From the NCBI GenBank assembly GCA_029641185.1, contig JAPWGK010000002.1, positions 2,542,001 through 2,606,000 on the forward strand: a DNA stretch of 64,000 bases. Direction: 5' to 3'. Source of the DNA: Pseudofabraea citricarpa (Eukaryota; Ascomycota; Leotiomycetes; Helotiales; Dermateaceae). The notes under the pieces are model-generated. The model saw only the letters and a list, made by a program, of their open reading frames with translations, was not told the origin of the DNA and did not search any database. This document shows, piece by piece, positions 55,144 to 64,000 of the stretch (position 1 is the first letter of the stretch; each line of letters opens with the position of its first letter). Made by a program: the position numbers and the translations under genes.

Positions 55144-56763
55144 TTTAAGCGAGTCAAGTATAACGTGCTTCTTGATAAAAGGCACAACCAAGTTTTCTTT
55201 TTTAGCTTCTATTTGTTTTAGGGATTATACCTACAGGAGGTCCACTGCTCGCAAGAGCGGCCTTTATATACACGTACATAATTAAAAGGCAGATTTGCTT
55301 CGGATCCGCGGAGGTTCCAGCTTAGAAGTTGGTCCAATCATGTGATGGGTGTGATATACGCTTTCGCTTACGCAACAGCGACGGCAAACGGCTTACTTTC
55401 TTGTTCTCTTGTGCGGAAGTCCCGAATACGTACCGTACTACGTAACCTTTTCTTTATTTAAGCTTCGATCCCCTCATATCAAGACTTCTTTCTGTAATGG
55501 TGCAGCGCCAATGGTTGACGTTGTGGCCGGCAGATCATTATTCTGCGCAGGGAACCAATCGGAACTATCATTTTTAATGGATGGGGCAATGGGTTTATTG
55601 CAAGTTTTATAATTGAGAAAACCATCTTCGAAAGTTTTGCAGTGATCCTGGGCATTTTCTGTTGGAAAGAATTTGAAAGTGCTTTGGAGCCCCTCTTTAA
55701 TAACTGGGATTTGTAAGATGTTTGGATAAACACTAGCTTATCCAGGTCCCATTCTAATAACTTGGCTATAATCTCTATCGGCCCTACTTAAAGCTACTTT
55801 GCGTACCTAGGTTGTATATGGTTCCAAGTGGCAGATGACCCTCTGACAGTCACATTTCAAGACCTGCATCTTGTACATTGGCAATTGATATCTGGGGTTC
55901 ACTTTTTACGAACCTTGCTGGCGCTTGGTTTTACATGCTGATGGAAGGCAGCCCGAAGAAGAGAACCGTGGAAAGAGAGAGGAGTTCCGGGGTTGAAGAA
56001 TCTAGGGCCTTCACTACCTGGAGGCTCGATCAGTATATTTTATTATATTGACATAGTGCAGAATAAACTTGACTACTAATGCAAGGGCCCAGGCTATGTT
56101 CGTAGATAAAGTAAACAGTGAAGTTTGTATATGGTTACAGGACAAAAGGAGGGCAAAGAATAAAGATTGGGGGTTTATTTTCAGAGTGGAATACGTGGGT
56201 AAAATTTGGAGTGGATTGGCAGTCAGGTTTCTGGTGATGAGTGACTGCGAATATTCCTCAAGCAACGACAGGAGCTGGTTCTATAGTCCAAGACGATGCT
56301 CTTCGGAGTATCACTGCATTGGGGCAATCGGTAGAGGACCCACCAATGTAGTATATGGATGCGCCAACGGATGTAAAAATTCATTATAAGCCAATTACGC
56401 TAGCTGATGGAAAGGATAAGTAATTAAAGATGGAGCGGCAGGGCCAAGTGAACTAAATTCGCCCAATTTAGGTTGTTTCTTGCGGCTCCAAGTCAAGTTT
56501 CTACTCTGAATCTTTGTCTTGTGCCTTAATTGTAATGATAAGTCTTCGCACTATCGTCCTCTCTTATATCATCGCATTTACTGAGAAACTGTTGATGCCA
56601 TCTCAGCTCTCAATTCTCGTCTCCACAACTGTCATCACTGAGTGCAGCGATCACCTTGTTCTTTTTTCCCTTTTGGCTCACCCGGGAGCGGGCGCCAAGG
56701 AACTTCTGTGCCTGGACTTTTCATCATTAGGATAGAACATGTGTTTGCTTGTCATTCATTTAC
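55144..56763. other. 1.6-kb spacer without recognisable gene
   Basis: Upstream of the GMC gene and downstream of the amidase. It has moderate AT content and several short frames (for example 56069-56389 and 56014-56265 on opposite strands), none with conserved motifs. No terminal repeats or transposon motifs are seen. Confidence 0.5.
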
Positions 56764-58699
56764 CTATATCTTCTGAGTCTTTAGCTGAACATGGCCCAAC
56801 TCTGTCTCTGGAAGCTTGAATGGCTTTGGACCCTTCGCCTTGACTTGAGAAAGCTGCTCAAAAGCATACGCTACTTTGAGCAACGTCGAATCTGAGTATG
56901 ACTTGGACAGAAAAGTGATGCAGTAACTAAGACTTAGTAAGCAAGGGCGCAATCATCGCTGAATGCAAGTGCCTACGGGATACCAGGAGCGACTTCAACT
57001 AGATTACCCCGCCGATTCATCTTGACTTTAGTGCCTGCGGGATAAAACCCAAGTGGAATCGAGATAATCGGAAATCCCATCTTTGCAGCGAAGGAGTTTG
57101 GTATGGAAGCAGTAGATGGAACAACCAGAAGGTCAAGGTGGTGTTTCTCCATCGCACCGAGGATACCACCTTCCCCACCGTAGTATGTCTCCCGTTCGAG
57201 GTAAGCCCTGTATTCGGGACTGTCGACATCCGTTCCTTCTTTCGTAGTCCACAAGAACTTCTCAATATCTCTGGCTGGGTACTCCTCCCCCGGAAATGAC
57301 TTGGTGAATGCTATGATATCAGTTACAGATTTTATCTGGTGTGGGTTAGATTGTAACGTGGCAAGATAAGCATTCATATCGGTTTTGAATTCGGAGGTTT
57401 GGACGAAGCTTCGCGCTTGCCGGTCCAGCTTCCGGAATTCTTCTGCAGCCTTGAAATCAGTGTTATCGACGACTGTCACACCGGCTGAACGTAAGATGTC
57501 CATTGCTGATTCAAACGACTCCAGGATAGGGGTTGCAATTTCGCCTGAGAATGAGTTTCGAGGGATGCCAATCTTTAGTCCGCTGAGATTTGTACTCTTA
57601 CAGAATTCTGTGAAGTCGGGCATTGAATCAAATGGGATATTCCAGGTCATCGGATCCAACTCACTGCGACCAGCCAGAACATTAAGCATGTATGCTGCGT
57701 CTTTGACTGTCGAAGTGAGAGAACCTACAACATCCTGGCGCTTGGAGATGGGTATACACGCATCCGTGCCAATAAGTCCCCGGGTAGGTTTAAAGCCAAC
57801 AACGTTATTTGTCTGCGCCGGTCCAATGATGCTACCAGCAGTCTTATTCATATGTTAGCCGTGTTTGTGAAGGGACTCTTGGCGGGGTCTATACTTCTGT
57901 ACCGAGAGCAGCAGTGGAAAGTCCGAGTGCTATGGAGACAGCCGATCCAGAGCTGCTGCCCGCAGGGTTAGAGTCTGGGTAGTATGTGCCCATGGTTTGG
58001 CCACCCCGCGGGCTCCAGCCACTGCTTGAGTTGGTGGCTCTGAAATTTGCCCATTCAGAAAGATTCGTCTTGCCTAATATTATGACACCGGCCTTCCTGA
58101 GTTTGGCCACAAGTGACGACTCGGCAGCAGGCTTTGCTCCCAACAGAGCAAACGAGCCCGCTGAAACGTCCAGACTATCTGATGTGACAATATTGTCTTT
58201 GACCAGAATCGGGACGCCGTGCAGAGGTCTGTCCATATTAGCTGATGATTGCGGCTGCAGTCACGTGAGAAGAGCAGTTGCCTACCCGCGACTTCCAGAG
58301 CGAGCGCGTTCATCGTCCAAGGATTTTGCAATGCTTATGGCATCGGGGTTGACTTGGAGAACGGCATTGAAGTCTCTTGCCTCATCTATCCTAGCAAGAT
58401 AGGCCTTGACGAGATGGACGGACGTGAACTGGCCGGACGAGAGGCCTTCAGAGACCTGCTCAATGGTGATGCTTAGGAGTGAATGGGGCGCTGACGAGGC
58501 TGTGATGGGAGGAGGTTAGCCATTGTGGTTGTGGGCTGCGGCGGGGATTCCGAGGCTGGGTCATACCAGGCTTTGCGACGTCCATGATTCTGACTAGATA
58601 TCGTGAGAGCGAAGACGGCAGAGCTGAGAGGAATGTGGTGAGAGCCATGAACAGGATTCCACCAGACAAAAAGATGAGTGACAGATGTCGATTCCGCAT
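56764..58699 (-). CDS. Amidase-signature family hydrolase
   Basis: Five exons: 58699-58567, 58499-58286, 58228-57895, 57842-56977 and 56926-56764; introns 67, 57, 52 and 50 nt, all GT-AG; 569 residues. The N-terminus has a hydrophobic segment (HLSLIFLSGGILFMALTTFL), either a signal anchor or a signal peptide. The amidase-signature core has GVPILVKDN (Lys126), NPAGSSSGSAVS (Ser207) and, across an intron, GTETAGSIIGPA (Ser231), which fit the Lys-cisSer-Ser triad with the family's spacing. Downstream blocks FKPTRGLIG and RQDVVGSLTSTVKDAA are typical. The final exon supplies YAFEQLSQVKAKGPKPFKLP, the usual end of fungal amidases. The family cleaves primary or fatty amides, and some members act on aryl or peptide amides; the substrate is not known. 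Confidence 0.92.
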
Positions 58700-58799
58700 G
58701 CCTCTCCGTGCCCCTCAGTTAGTTGTGTTGCATCTGAGTTGCTAGGTTGCTAGGTTGCTTAGCTGCTGGGTTGAAGAGGGAGGAGGTGTTGAGGCTCTG

Positions 58800-58845
58800 A
58801 GGGAGAGAGGGAGAGAGGGAGAGAGGGAGAGAGGGAGAGGGGGGG
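58800..58845. repeat. 8-bp (GAGAGAGG) tandem repeat
   Basis: About five copies of gagagagg, degenerating into a G run. Confidence 0.9.
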
Positions 58846-59036
58846 AAGGATGTTGGTGGTTGAGATGGTGGGATGGTGCGTGATGGATGTTGCAGGTTGC
58901 AGGTGGCAGGTGGCAAGTGGCAGATAAGCTGACTCTACCTACGCCCGAGAGATGAAGGCGACAACCAGTATCAATATTTGTGATTGGCACGCATACTTAA
59001 AAGCAGCAAGACACTGCAGCCAAGCCTGGCCTCAAA

Positions 59037-59085
59037 TCACACATCACACATCACACTTCACACTTCACACTTCACACATCACACC
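59037..59085. repeat. 7-bp (TCACACA/TCACACT) tandem repeat
   Basis: About six to seven copies of a seven-base unit alternating cacatca and cacttca. Confidence 0.9.
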
Positions 59086-59209
59086 AGAGTTTATTTAACC
59101 AGCCTCTTGAGTCTGCCTTGGTCTGCCTACACTCTGCCAGCACTGTCTAAACTCCCCGATCGAAGCAGACACACGATCCACGTTTCCCAAGACAAACAAA
59201 CGCAGAGCT

Positions 59210-59425
59210 ATGCCGCCCTCCAAATCTCCTAGCCCTCCGGCTTCTCCAACCAGCCCGCCTCAACAAGCGCCTACTGAGAAGATCCAGCCTTGGAAGAAGT
59301 TCTTGGATCTGCCTCAGCATGGCATTGCCCAGCTAGATCCTCAAGCTACCATCCGTCGGGATGGCGAGATCTCCGATGAGATTCGCCTCATGGCTCAGCT
59401 CGACGACAAGTGCCTCGGCGGTTGA
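59210..59425 (+). CDS. Small hypothetical protein (71 residues)
   Basis: An ATG-initiated frame starting MPPSKSPSPPASPTSPP, disordered and Pro/Ser-rich, followed by KIQPWKKFLDLPQHGIAQL and RRDGEISDEIRLMAQLDD. The codons after the Pro tract are C-biased (ATC, CTC, GAC), and the second half looks like a short helix-forming module. No family is recognised, and an exon of a larger gene is not excluded. Confidence 0.45.
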   Translation: MPPSKSPSPPASPTSPPQQAPTEKIQPWKKFLDLPQHGIAQLDPQATIRRDGEISDEIRLMAQLDDKCLGG

Positions 59426-59775
59426 TTATTGCTGGGTTGAGTGATGTGGGTATGTAGCGACGAATGTCTTGGGGTTAATGTCAATGTTAACCGTCTCTAG
59501 CCTCCACAAGCACTCCCAGGAGGCAACGGGCAATGGAAGATGGCGACCTTCGTTAGTTGATGATCGTTCTGGGAGATTGCTGTTTCTGGCATCGTTCAAA
59601 TCCGTACTCTGTCAAATATGAGGACATCTCTACGCTTTGATATAATGTGCACGAGTGATATGATATGAAGTGAAGATGTTGTGAATGCATTTGCACTCGG
59701 AGATATCCTACAAAACTAGCGATAGTGGGATATCAAAGAATGAAAAGTCCCATGTGTGTCTCTTCCTACCGATGC
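59426..59775. other. Short spacer, no gene seen
   Basis: Convergent 3' flanks of the small ORF and the CmcJ-family gene. Nothing further is recognised. Confidence 0.55.
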
Positions 59776-60904
59776 CTACGGCTTGAAAAAAGCTATTAAT
59801 CGGACCTCAACGCTCTCTCGTGGGGGGCAGCCTGGTGGTGCTTCGGGATGCTGGAAAGAGACATGTGGTGGGCAAGCTGACGATCGAGGACTCAGCTAAG
59901 TACAAACATAGAGCGGGATTCACATGAGAAAAACAAGAAGGGACAAGGGGCACTTACTAACGAGGCCTTGGCTATCCTCATGCGCCTCTGTCGAGTCCCA
60001 AGAGATGAACACAATAACCTCATCCTTTCTCTGTAGGGACTTCCAGTACCAAGAATGGTACTCCCTGTGCTTCAGATAGAGCCCCTCCTCCCAGATATCC
60101 TCGTGGACTTTGTCGACAGGCACCAAGTCGTCCCTGTTCACGGTGCGACGATCGCACAGTGCTAATGGTGCATCCCGTACAACGTCGTTGAGAGGTCTCC
60201 ATACACTGCAATTTTTGAGCATGCTAACCCTACGTTCGCCTGGCAGGGCTCACTTGATAAATTGGAATCTCCATCCTTCTTGTGCGTACTTTTCTGCTTC
60301 ACTTTGGAACAACTGTCGATCCAAGCGTGCTCGGCCGCCATTATACGAGTAGTCTAAATGCAGCTGCCTTTAGTTGAGTCAAATATGTTCATCTCATATA
60401 GGACGTACCTGAGTGCGTAGTCTTTGCAGTAGCAATAGCACGAAATCGATCATAATCCAGATCCTGGGACTTCTCCGTCAAGAGATCCCTTTCGACACCA
60501 TGCCGCCGCATCTGGAGATCAACATGTTAGAGACTGCTCATCCGGTGGGTTTGACTGCTTGCCCTCCAATCAAAGCATTGAACGTGGTTTGCACCAACTT
60601 CCTTCTTCACAAGATCAATCGTCTCTTTCAAGTACGGCTCGATGGCGGCAGTGGCTCTCAGATTATCTTCTAGCGTGTTGGCTTCAAGAGGCACTTGAGA
60701 CGGCGACGTAATGTACTGGAATCCCGTTGTTGACAAGTCAAACGTCGCCTTCGAGACTCGGATGTCGGTCACCTCGATATCATCGTGCTCCTCAAAAACA
60801 CAGTTTGTGCTTGGGATACCGGGAAGATCAAGCCCATAGGAATCGTACGGCTTCTCCGTCTCATACAGCGGTAGATCGGCCAGGTACGAGAGATTGACTT
60901 TCAT
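59776..60904 (-). CDS. CmcJ/NvfI-family (GA4 desaturase-like) hydroxylase
   Basis: Five exons: 60904-60563, 60511-60409, 60353-60254, 60205-59962 and 59850-59776; 287 residues. The first intron (60512-60562, 51 nt) uses a GC donor (gcaagc…ccag); the others are GT-AG. Motifs of the family are in order: KVNLSYLADLPLYETEKPY, VQCFDWR, TTHSDYSYNGG (HxD, spliced), NVWRPL, DAPLALCDRR, DEVIVFISWDS, and a C-terminal PPRESVEVRLIAF. The HxD and the C-terminal His/Arg fit an Fe(II)/2-oxoglutarate oxygenase centre. Relatives act in cephamycin, gibberellin and fungal meroterpenoid pathways, often as tailoring oxygenases. The frame is open 149 codons upstream of 60904, but that part lacks family motifs, so the ATG before KVNLSYL is chosen. 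The product is not known; no core biosynthetic gene lies beside it in the window. Confidence 0.88.
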
Positions 60905-61356
60905 ATTCACTAGCTGTCTGGAAACAGATGTAGAAGCCTTGCGGAAGATAAAATTCACAGAGGAAACAAAAGAGATGCCCGTACGAATGGAGACATATTG
61001 GGGTGTTAAAGCAGCAGCAGCTCTGGTCTTCGGAGGCTGCAGATAGCAAACAACGTGTCTATCAATTGGCTGAATTTTATGCAAGGCTGCTTCACATTGC
61101 TGCCCAACGTTGCTCAGATCAACACTCAACATATAGTTCTTTCTGCAGGGCACCTGCTGACAACTTCTGCTCACCGAATAGGCAATTTTGAGCCGCAGCC
61201 GGGTTGAAAGTTTGGGAAGCCTTCCTCCAACCAACACCAACCAACACCAAGCTACTCTCTGCTTCTTGCGGGTATCCTGCAATAGCATAGCCGCGTCTAC
61301 TCTCAGTTTTCGCGACGGGTTCGGGGTTCTCGCTCCAGTGTCTTGGTTCACAGGAT
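60905..61356. promoter_or_regulatory. Divergent intergenic region (hydroxylase / NLR)
   Basis: About 450 bp separate the leftward hydroxylase start (60904) from the rightward NLR start (61357), so the promoters are shared or adjacent. Direct ccaacacc repeats (61230-61250) are present. No TATA box is convincing. Confidence 0.4.
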
Positions 61357-64000
61357 ATGAGCCTTGAAATCAATATGCCCATGAGTGGGATAGACGTCAC
61401 ACAGACTAGCACTCCCTTCGTGGAGACTCCTACTTCCTCGATCTTCAGAGAAGATGAGTCTAACGCTAGGTTAGTCGGAGCCGAAAGGATTCTTAGTCAC
61501 GGCCGTATTAATTGCTGTAATAGACACTCGACTCTTCAGCAGAGGTGGGAGGATGCTCTAGAGATATGTCGAGAAACGCTGGGGGAAGAGGACTATCACG
61601 CCATCTTCAAGATGAAATCTTGCGAGGAGCTTCTTCAACACCTGCGTCGTATGTGCGATTCCTATGCCTCGAAACGCATACCTCAACTGCTGCGAAAAGT
61701 TGAGCCGTTTTTAACCCCCCTGCAAAGATCTACTCATGCTATCGCTATGGCGATGAGATCCCATCCAGTGCAGACAGTTGTTATTTGGGGTTTGGTAAAT
61801 CTATTGATTGAAGTAAGGCTTTGTTCTTCGGGCATTTCAAGTTGGCTTCATGCTCATTCGACAAAAGGTCGCCTCCCGATCAGAAGCAATGTTGTCGAAT
61901 ATTATCGATATGCTAGAAGAAATCAATCGTGACCTAGAGATCCTGCTTCTCTACCACGTCCCGGGAGAGGAAAATGCTGAGGTTGACCAACTCCTTGTGG
62001 AAGTCTTTGTCGAGATCTTGGAATTTTGGTCTCAAACCGTGAAGTTTTTGCGCCGCCATCCTATTGGTAAATATCCTCAACAGTCGACTCGAACTCGAAC
62101 GGATAGGCACTGACATGTGGGTAGAAAACCTTGCGATTGCTGGATGGCGAACGTTCTCGGCCACCGATCTGGCTAAAGCGTCCAGTAAAATCCACAAGAG
62201 CATTGCACACTTTGAGCGCAGGAAAGCTGCACTGAAACTCCGCCAGGACAAATCGGGTAGGACTGTTCCTCTGAGCATTGTTGATAAAATGAGTCAATTG
62301 GAGCATAAGCTTTCTGAACAGACCTTTGGAGCACGTATATCAACAAATGACCATGGAGCTGAACTTCCCTGCCATCATTTATTGATGCCAGAAAACCCCA
62401 ACTTTTTCCCTCGGCCGGTGATCATGGACAAGATTCGTGCTGAATTAGGCCATGAAAATCAGCACCGGCATCGTTCGTTAGCCATCTGGGGCATGGGAGG
62501 CATAGGCAAGACCCAGATTGCATTAGCATATGCTTATGAGAGGAAAGCAAAAGGTACACCAGCTGTACTTTGGGTGAATAGTGAAACCCAAATTGATATA
62601 TCACAAAGCTTTACCGACATTGCTCTTGCTTTGAAACTTGAAGGTGCGGCAAGTGGCGATAAACATAATAGCAACAAATATCTAGTCACACAGTGGCTTC
62701 AAAACACAAGTAGGTTCTTATCCTATGCTTCAATTCAAGACACAAACTTGACACATAATTCAGGCGTAGAATGGTTGCTTGTATTTGATAATGTGGAAGA
62801 CTTCGACTCCATCCAAGAACATTGGCCTGTCTCCGCCCGGGGCTCAACCTTGATAACGTCTAGATATGATATTGTTTTCGTGGGACCTATTGCTCGCACG
62901 TTAGAAATACCTATTTTCGAGCAGACGGAAGGGCAAAAATTCCTGTTTGAATTTATTCATCGCGGTATGGGGGTTCAAAAAGAGAAGACTGAACTTCTTT
63001 CTGCAGAAGCCTTATCAGACGAGCTAGGTGGCTTGCCCTTGGCTTTGATAACGATGGCAATGCAAATCCGCAGGCGGCAGATGAAAGTCTCTGCATTCCT
63101 ACCCTTTTACAGAGCGCACGCTGCGAGTCTACATGGCTCTAACAAGACAACACTCCGTCCGTACTATAGCCGTTCTCTACTCACGGCGTGGGATTTGGCC
63201 TTTAGCTCTTTGAGCCAAATCGATACCCTGCCATTTTTCAGTGTGCTATGTTGCCTCGCACCTGACGCCATTCCAGTTTCTATATTTCTACTTCAGGATG
63301 AGAGCGAAACACCACCAGAACTGAAATTCTGCCAAGATTCGTGGCAGTAGGTTGATTCCGTTCCCGTACCAGAACCTACAGTAACCGCTAATGCTCAAGT
63401 TAGGATGGAAGAAGTAATCGATACGCTGCTTAATCTGTCGCTTATCAAGCGCGACCCAGCAACATGTACACTCTCAGTCCATCGCGTCATTCAAACGGCA
63501 TTCAGGAGTAGCATTTCAGAGAGCAACCGGAGAATCTCATTCCGTAATTCTGCTCGATTGCTGCTGAAATCCTTCCCAAAGTTGGTCAATGGCCTTTCTC
63601 TGCGGAAGATGTGGCCAACATGCGAGAAATATATTTCTCATGTCATAGCGCTTGGGAACTGTTCTCGAGAGCTTCTTTCGGATCCCGGCTTTATAAATGA
63701 GTACCAAGAATTTGTCGAATGTGCAGCTAGTGCATGCTGGTATGTTTTTGTGTACCTGTGACTAGCCTGTTGTTAATATTTTCAGGTACCTTCGAGAGAT
63801 AGGCGCCTATGGGGAGTGTCTTGCACTCATTCGTGTTGCACTAGCTGCTTGTGCAGACAAGGCTTCATTATTATATGCAAACCTCCAGAACACTTTCGCG
63901 GGGGTGGAGCTAAGGCGAAATCACATGAAAGAAGCGTTTGAAGCCTTTCAGCTGAGCAGAAAGATTCGAGAGAAGCTACTGCCCGCTGACCACGAAGAGC
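61357..64000 (+). CDS. NLR/STAND protein (N-terminal helical domain, NB-ARC, TPR), 3' truncated by window
   Basis: Visible exons: 61357-61812, 61868-62066, 62125-62709, 62764-63346, 63404-63739 and 63786->64000; introns of 46-58 nt, all GT-AG. The N-terminal about 200 residues carry the helical domain found before fungal NB-ARC modules (VVIWGLVNLLIE joined to VASRSEAMLSNIIDMLEEI; similar to the family tagged DUF7708, from memory). The NB-ARC ATPase has P-loop IWGMGGIGKTQIALAYAY (about 62488-62535), VEWLLVFDNVED (Walker B, joined across an intron), GSTLITSRYD, and GGLPLALITM. A winged-helix-like part follows (LNLSLIKRD…LSVHRVIQTAF), then helices that look like TPR repeats (REIGAYGECLALIRVALAA, ANLQNTF) up to the window end. 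Such proteins are candidate innate-immunity or heterokaryon-incompatibility sensors. The 54-nt intron at 62710-62763 is divisible by three, so it reads through if retained. Confidence 0.88.

Larger units (their letters stand above)
58700..59209. other. Divergent spacer with two short tandem repeats
   Basis: Contains a gagagagg repeat (58800-58845), a gttgcaggttgcaggtggcag patch near 58888-58920 and a cacttca/cacatca repeat (59037-59085). It should hold the promoters of the amidase and of the small plus-strand ORF. Confidence 0.6.

Noticed and set aside
1..64000. CRISPR arrays, rRNA, bacterial-style operons
   Set aside because: No spaced direct-repeat arrays or rRNA motifs were seen; gene structure is eukaryotic throughout.

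Overview
The window is nuclear DNA of a filamentous ascomycete (Pezizomycotina, most likely Leotiomycetes). The basis is short GT-AG introns of about 45-60 nt that restore conserved protein frames, fungal-only families (Cut12-like spindle pole protein, EF-hand MscS channel, fungal F-box and NLR proteins, CmcJ-type hydroxylase, GH71 glucanase) and long microsatellite-rich spacers. No operons, CRISPR arrays, rRNA or convincing tRNA genes were seen. The assignment to class is inference. Exon coordinates come from manual splicing; lengths and phases were checked by hand.

Layout. 1-5190: 3' end of a nonribosomal peptide synthetase, convergent with an ABCC-type ABC transporter (5744-10434), which looks like the edge of a secondary-metabolite cluster. 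11.6-14.7 kb: two lineage-specific proteins, one with an internal duplication and one secreted. 16.3-20.5 kb: a secreted 1260-residue GH71 alpha-1,3-glucanase with four cysteine-rich repeats and an unusual C-terminal module. 20.5-28.2 kb: an accessory stretch with uncharacterised genes (21727-22991, 22975-23446, 24775-25524), a tRNA-like relic and an 815-residue F-box gene. 28.2-52.3 kb: mostly conserved genes separated by long repeat-rich spacers: MscS/Msy-type channel, secreted carboxylesterase with an in-frame stop, tandem-BTB protein, acid ceramidase/NAAA-like hydrolase, Cut12-like protein, mitochondrial ADP/ATP carrier and a membrane-anchored pepsin-like protein lacking a catalytic Asp. 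52.7-58.7 kb: two minus-strand enzyme genes with N-terminal hydrophobic segments, a GMC oxidoreductase and an amidase. 59.2-64 kb: a small ORF, a CmcJ-family hydroxylase and, divergent from it, an NLR (STAND) gene running off the window.

How the genes may fit together. The NRPS and ABCC pump could make and export a peptide or protect the cell from it. The GH71 glucanase, carboxylesterase, GMC oxidoreductase and amidase are probably exported or secretory-pathway enzymes and suggest a plant-associated, saprobic or mycoparasitic lifestyle. The F-box, NLR and orphan genes are typical of fast-evolving accessory regions. The carrier, channel and spindle pole protein are housekeeping anchors.
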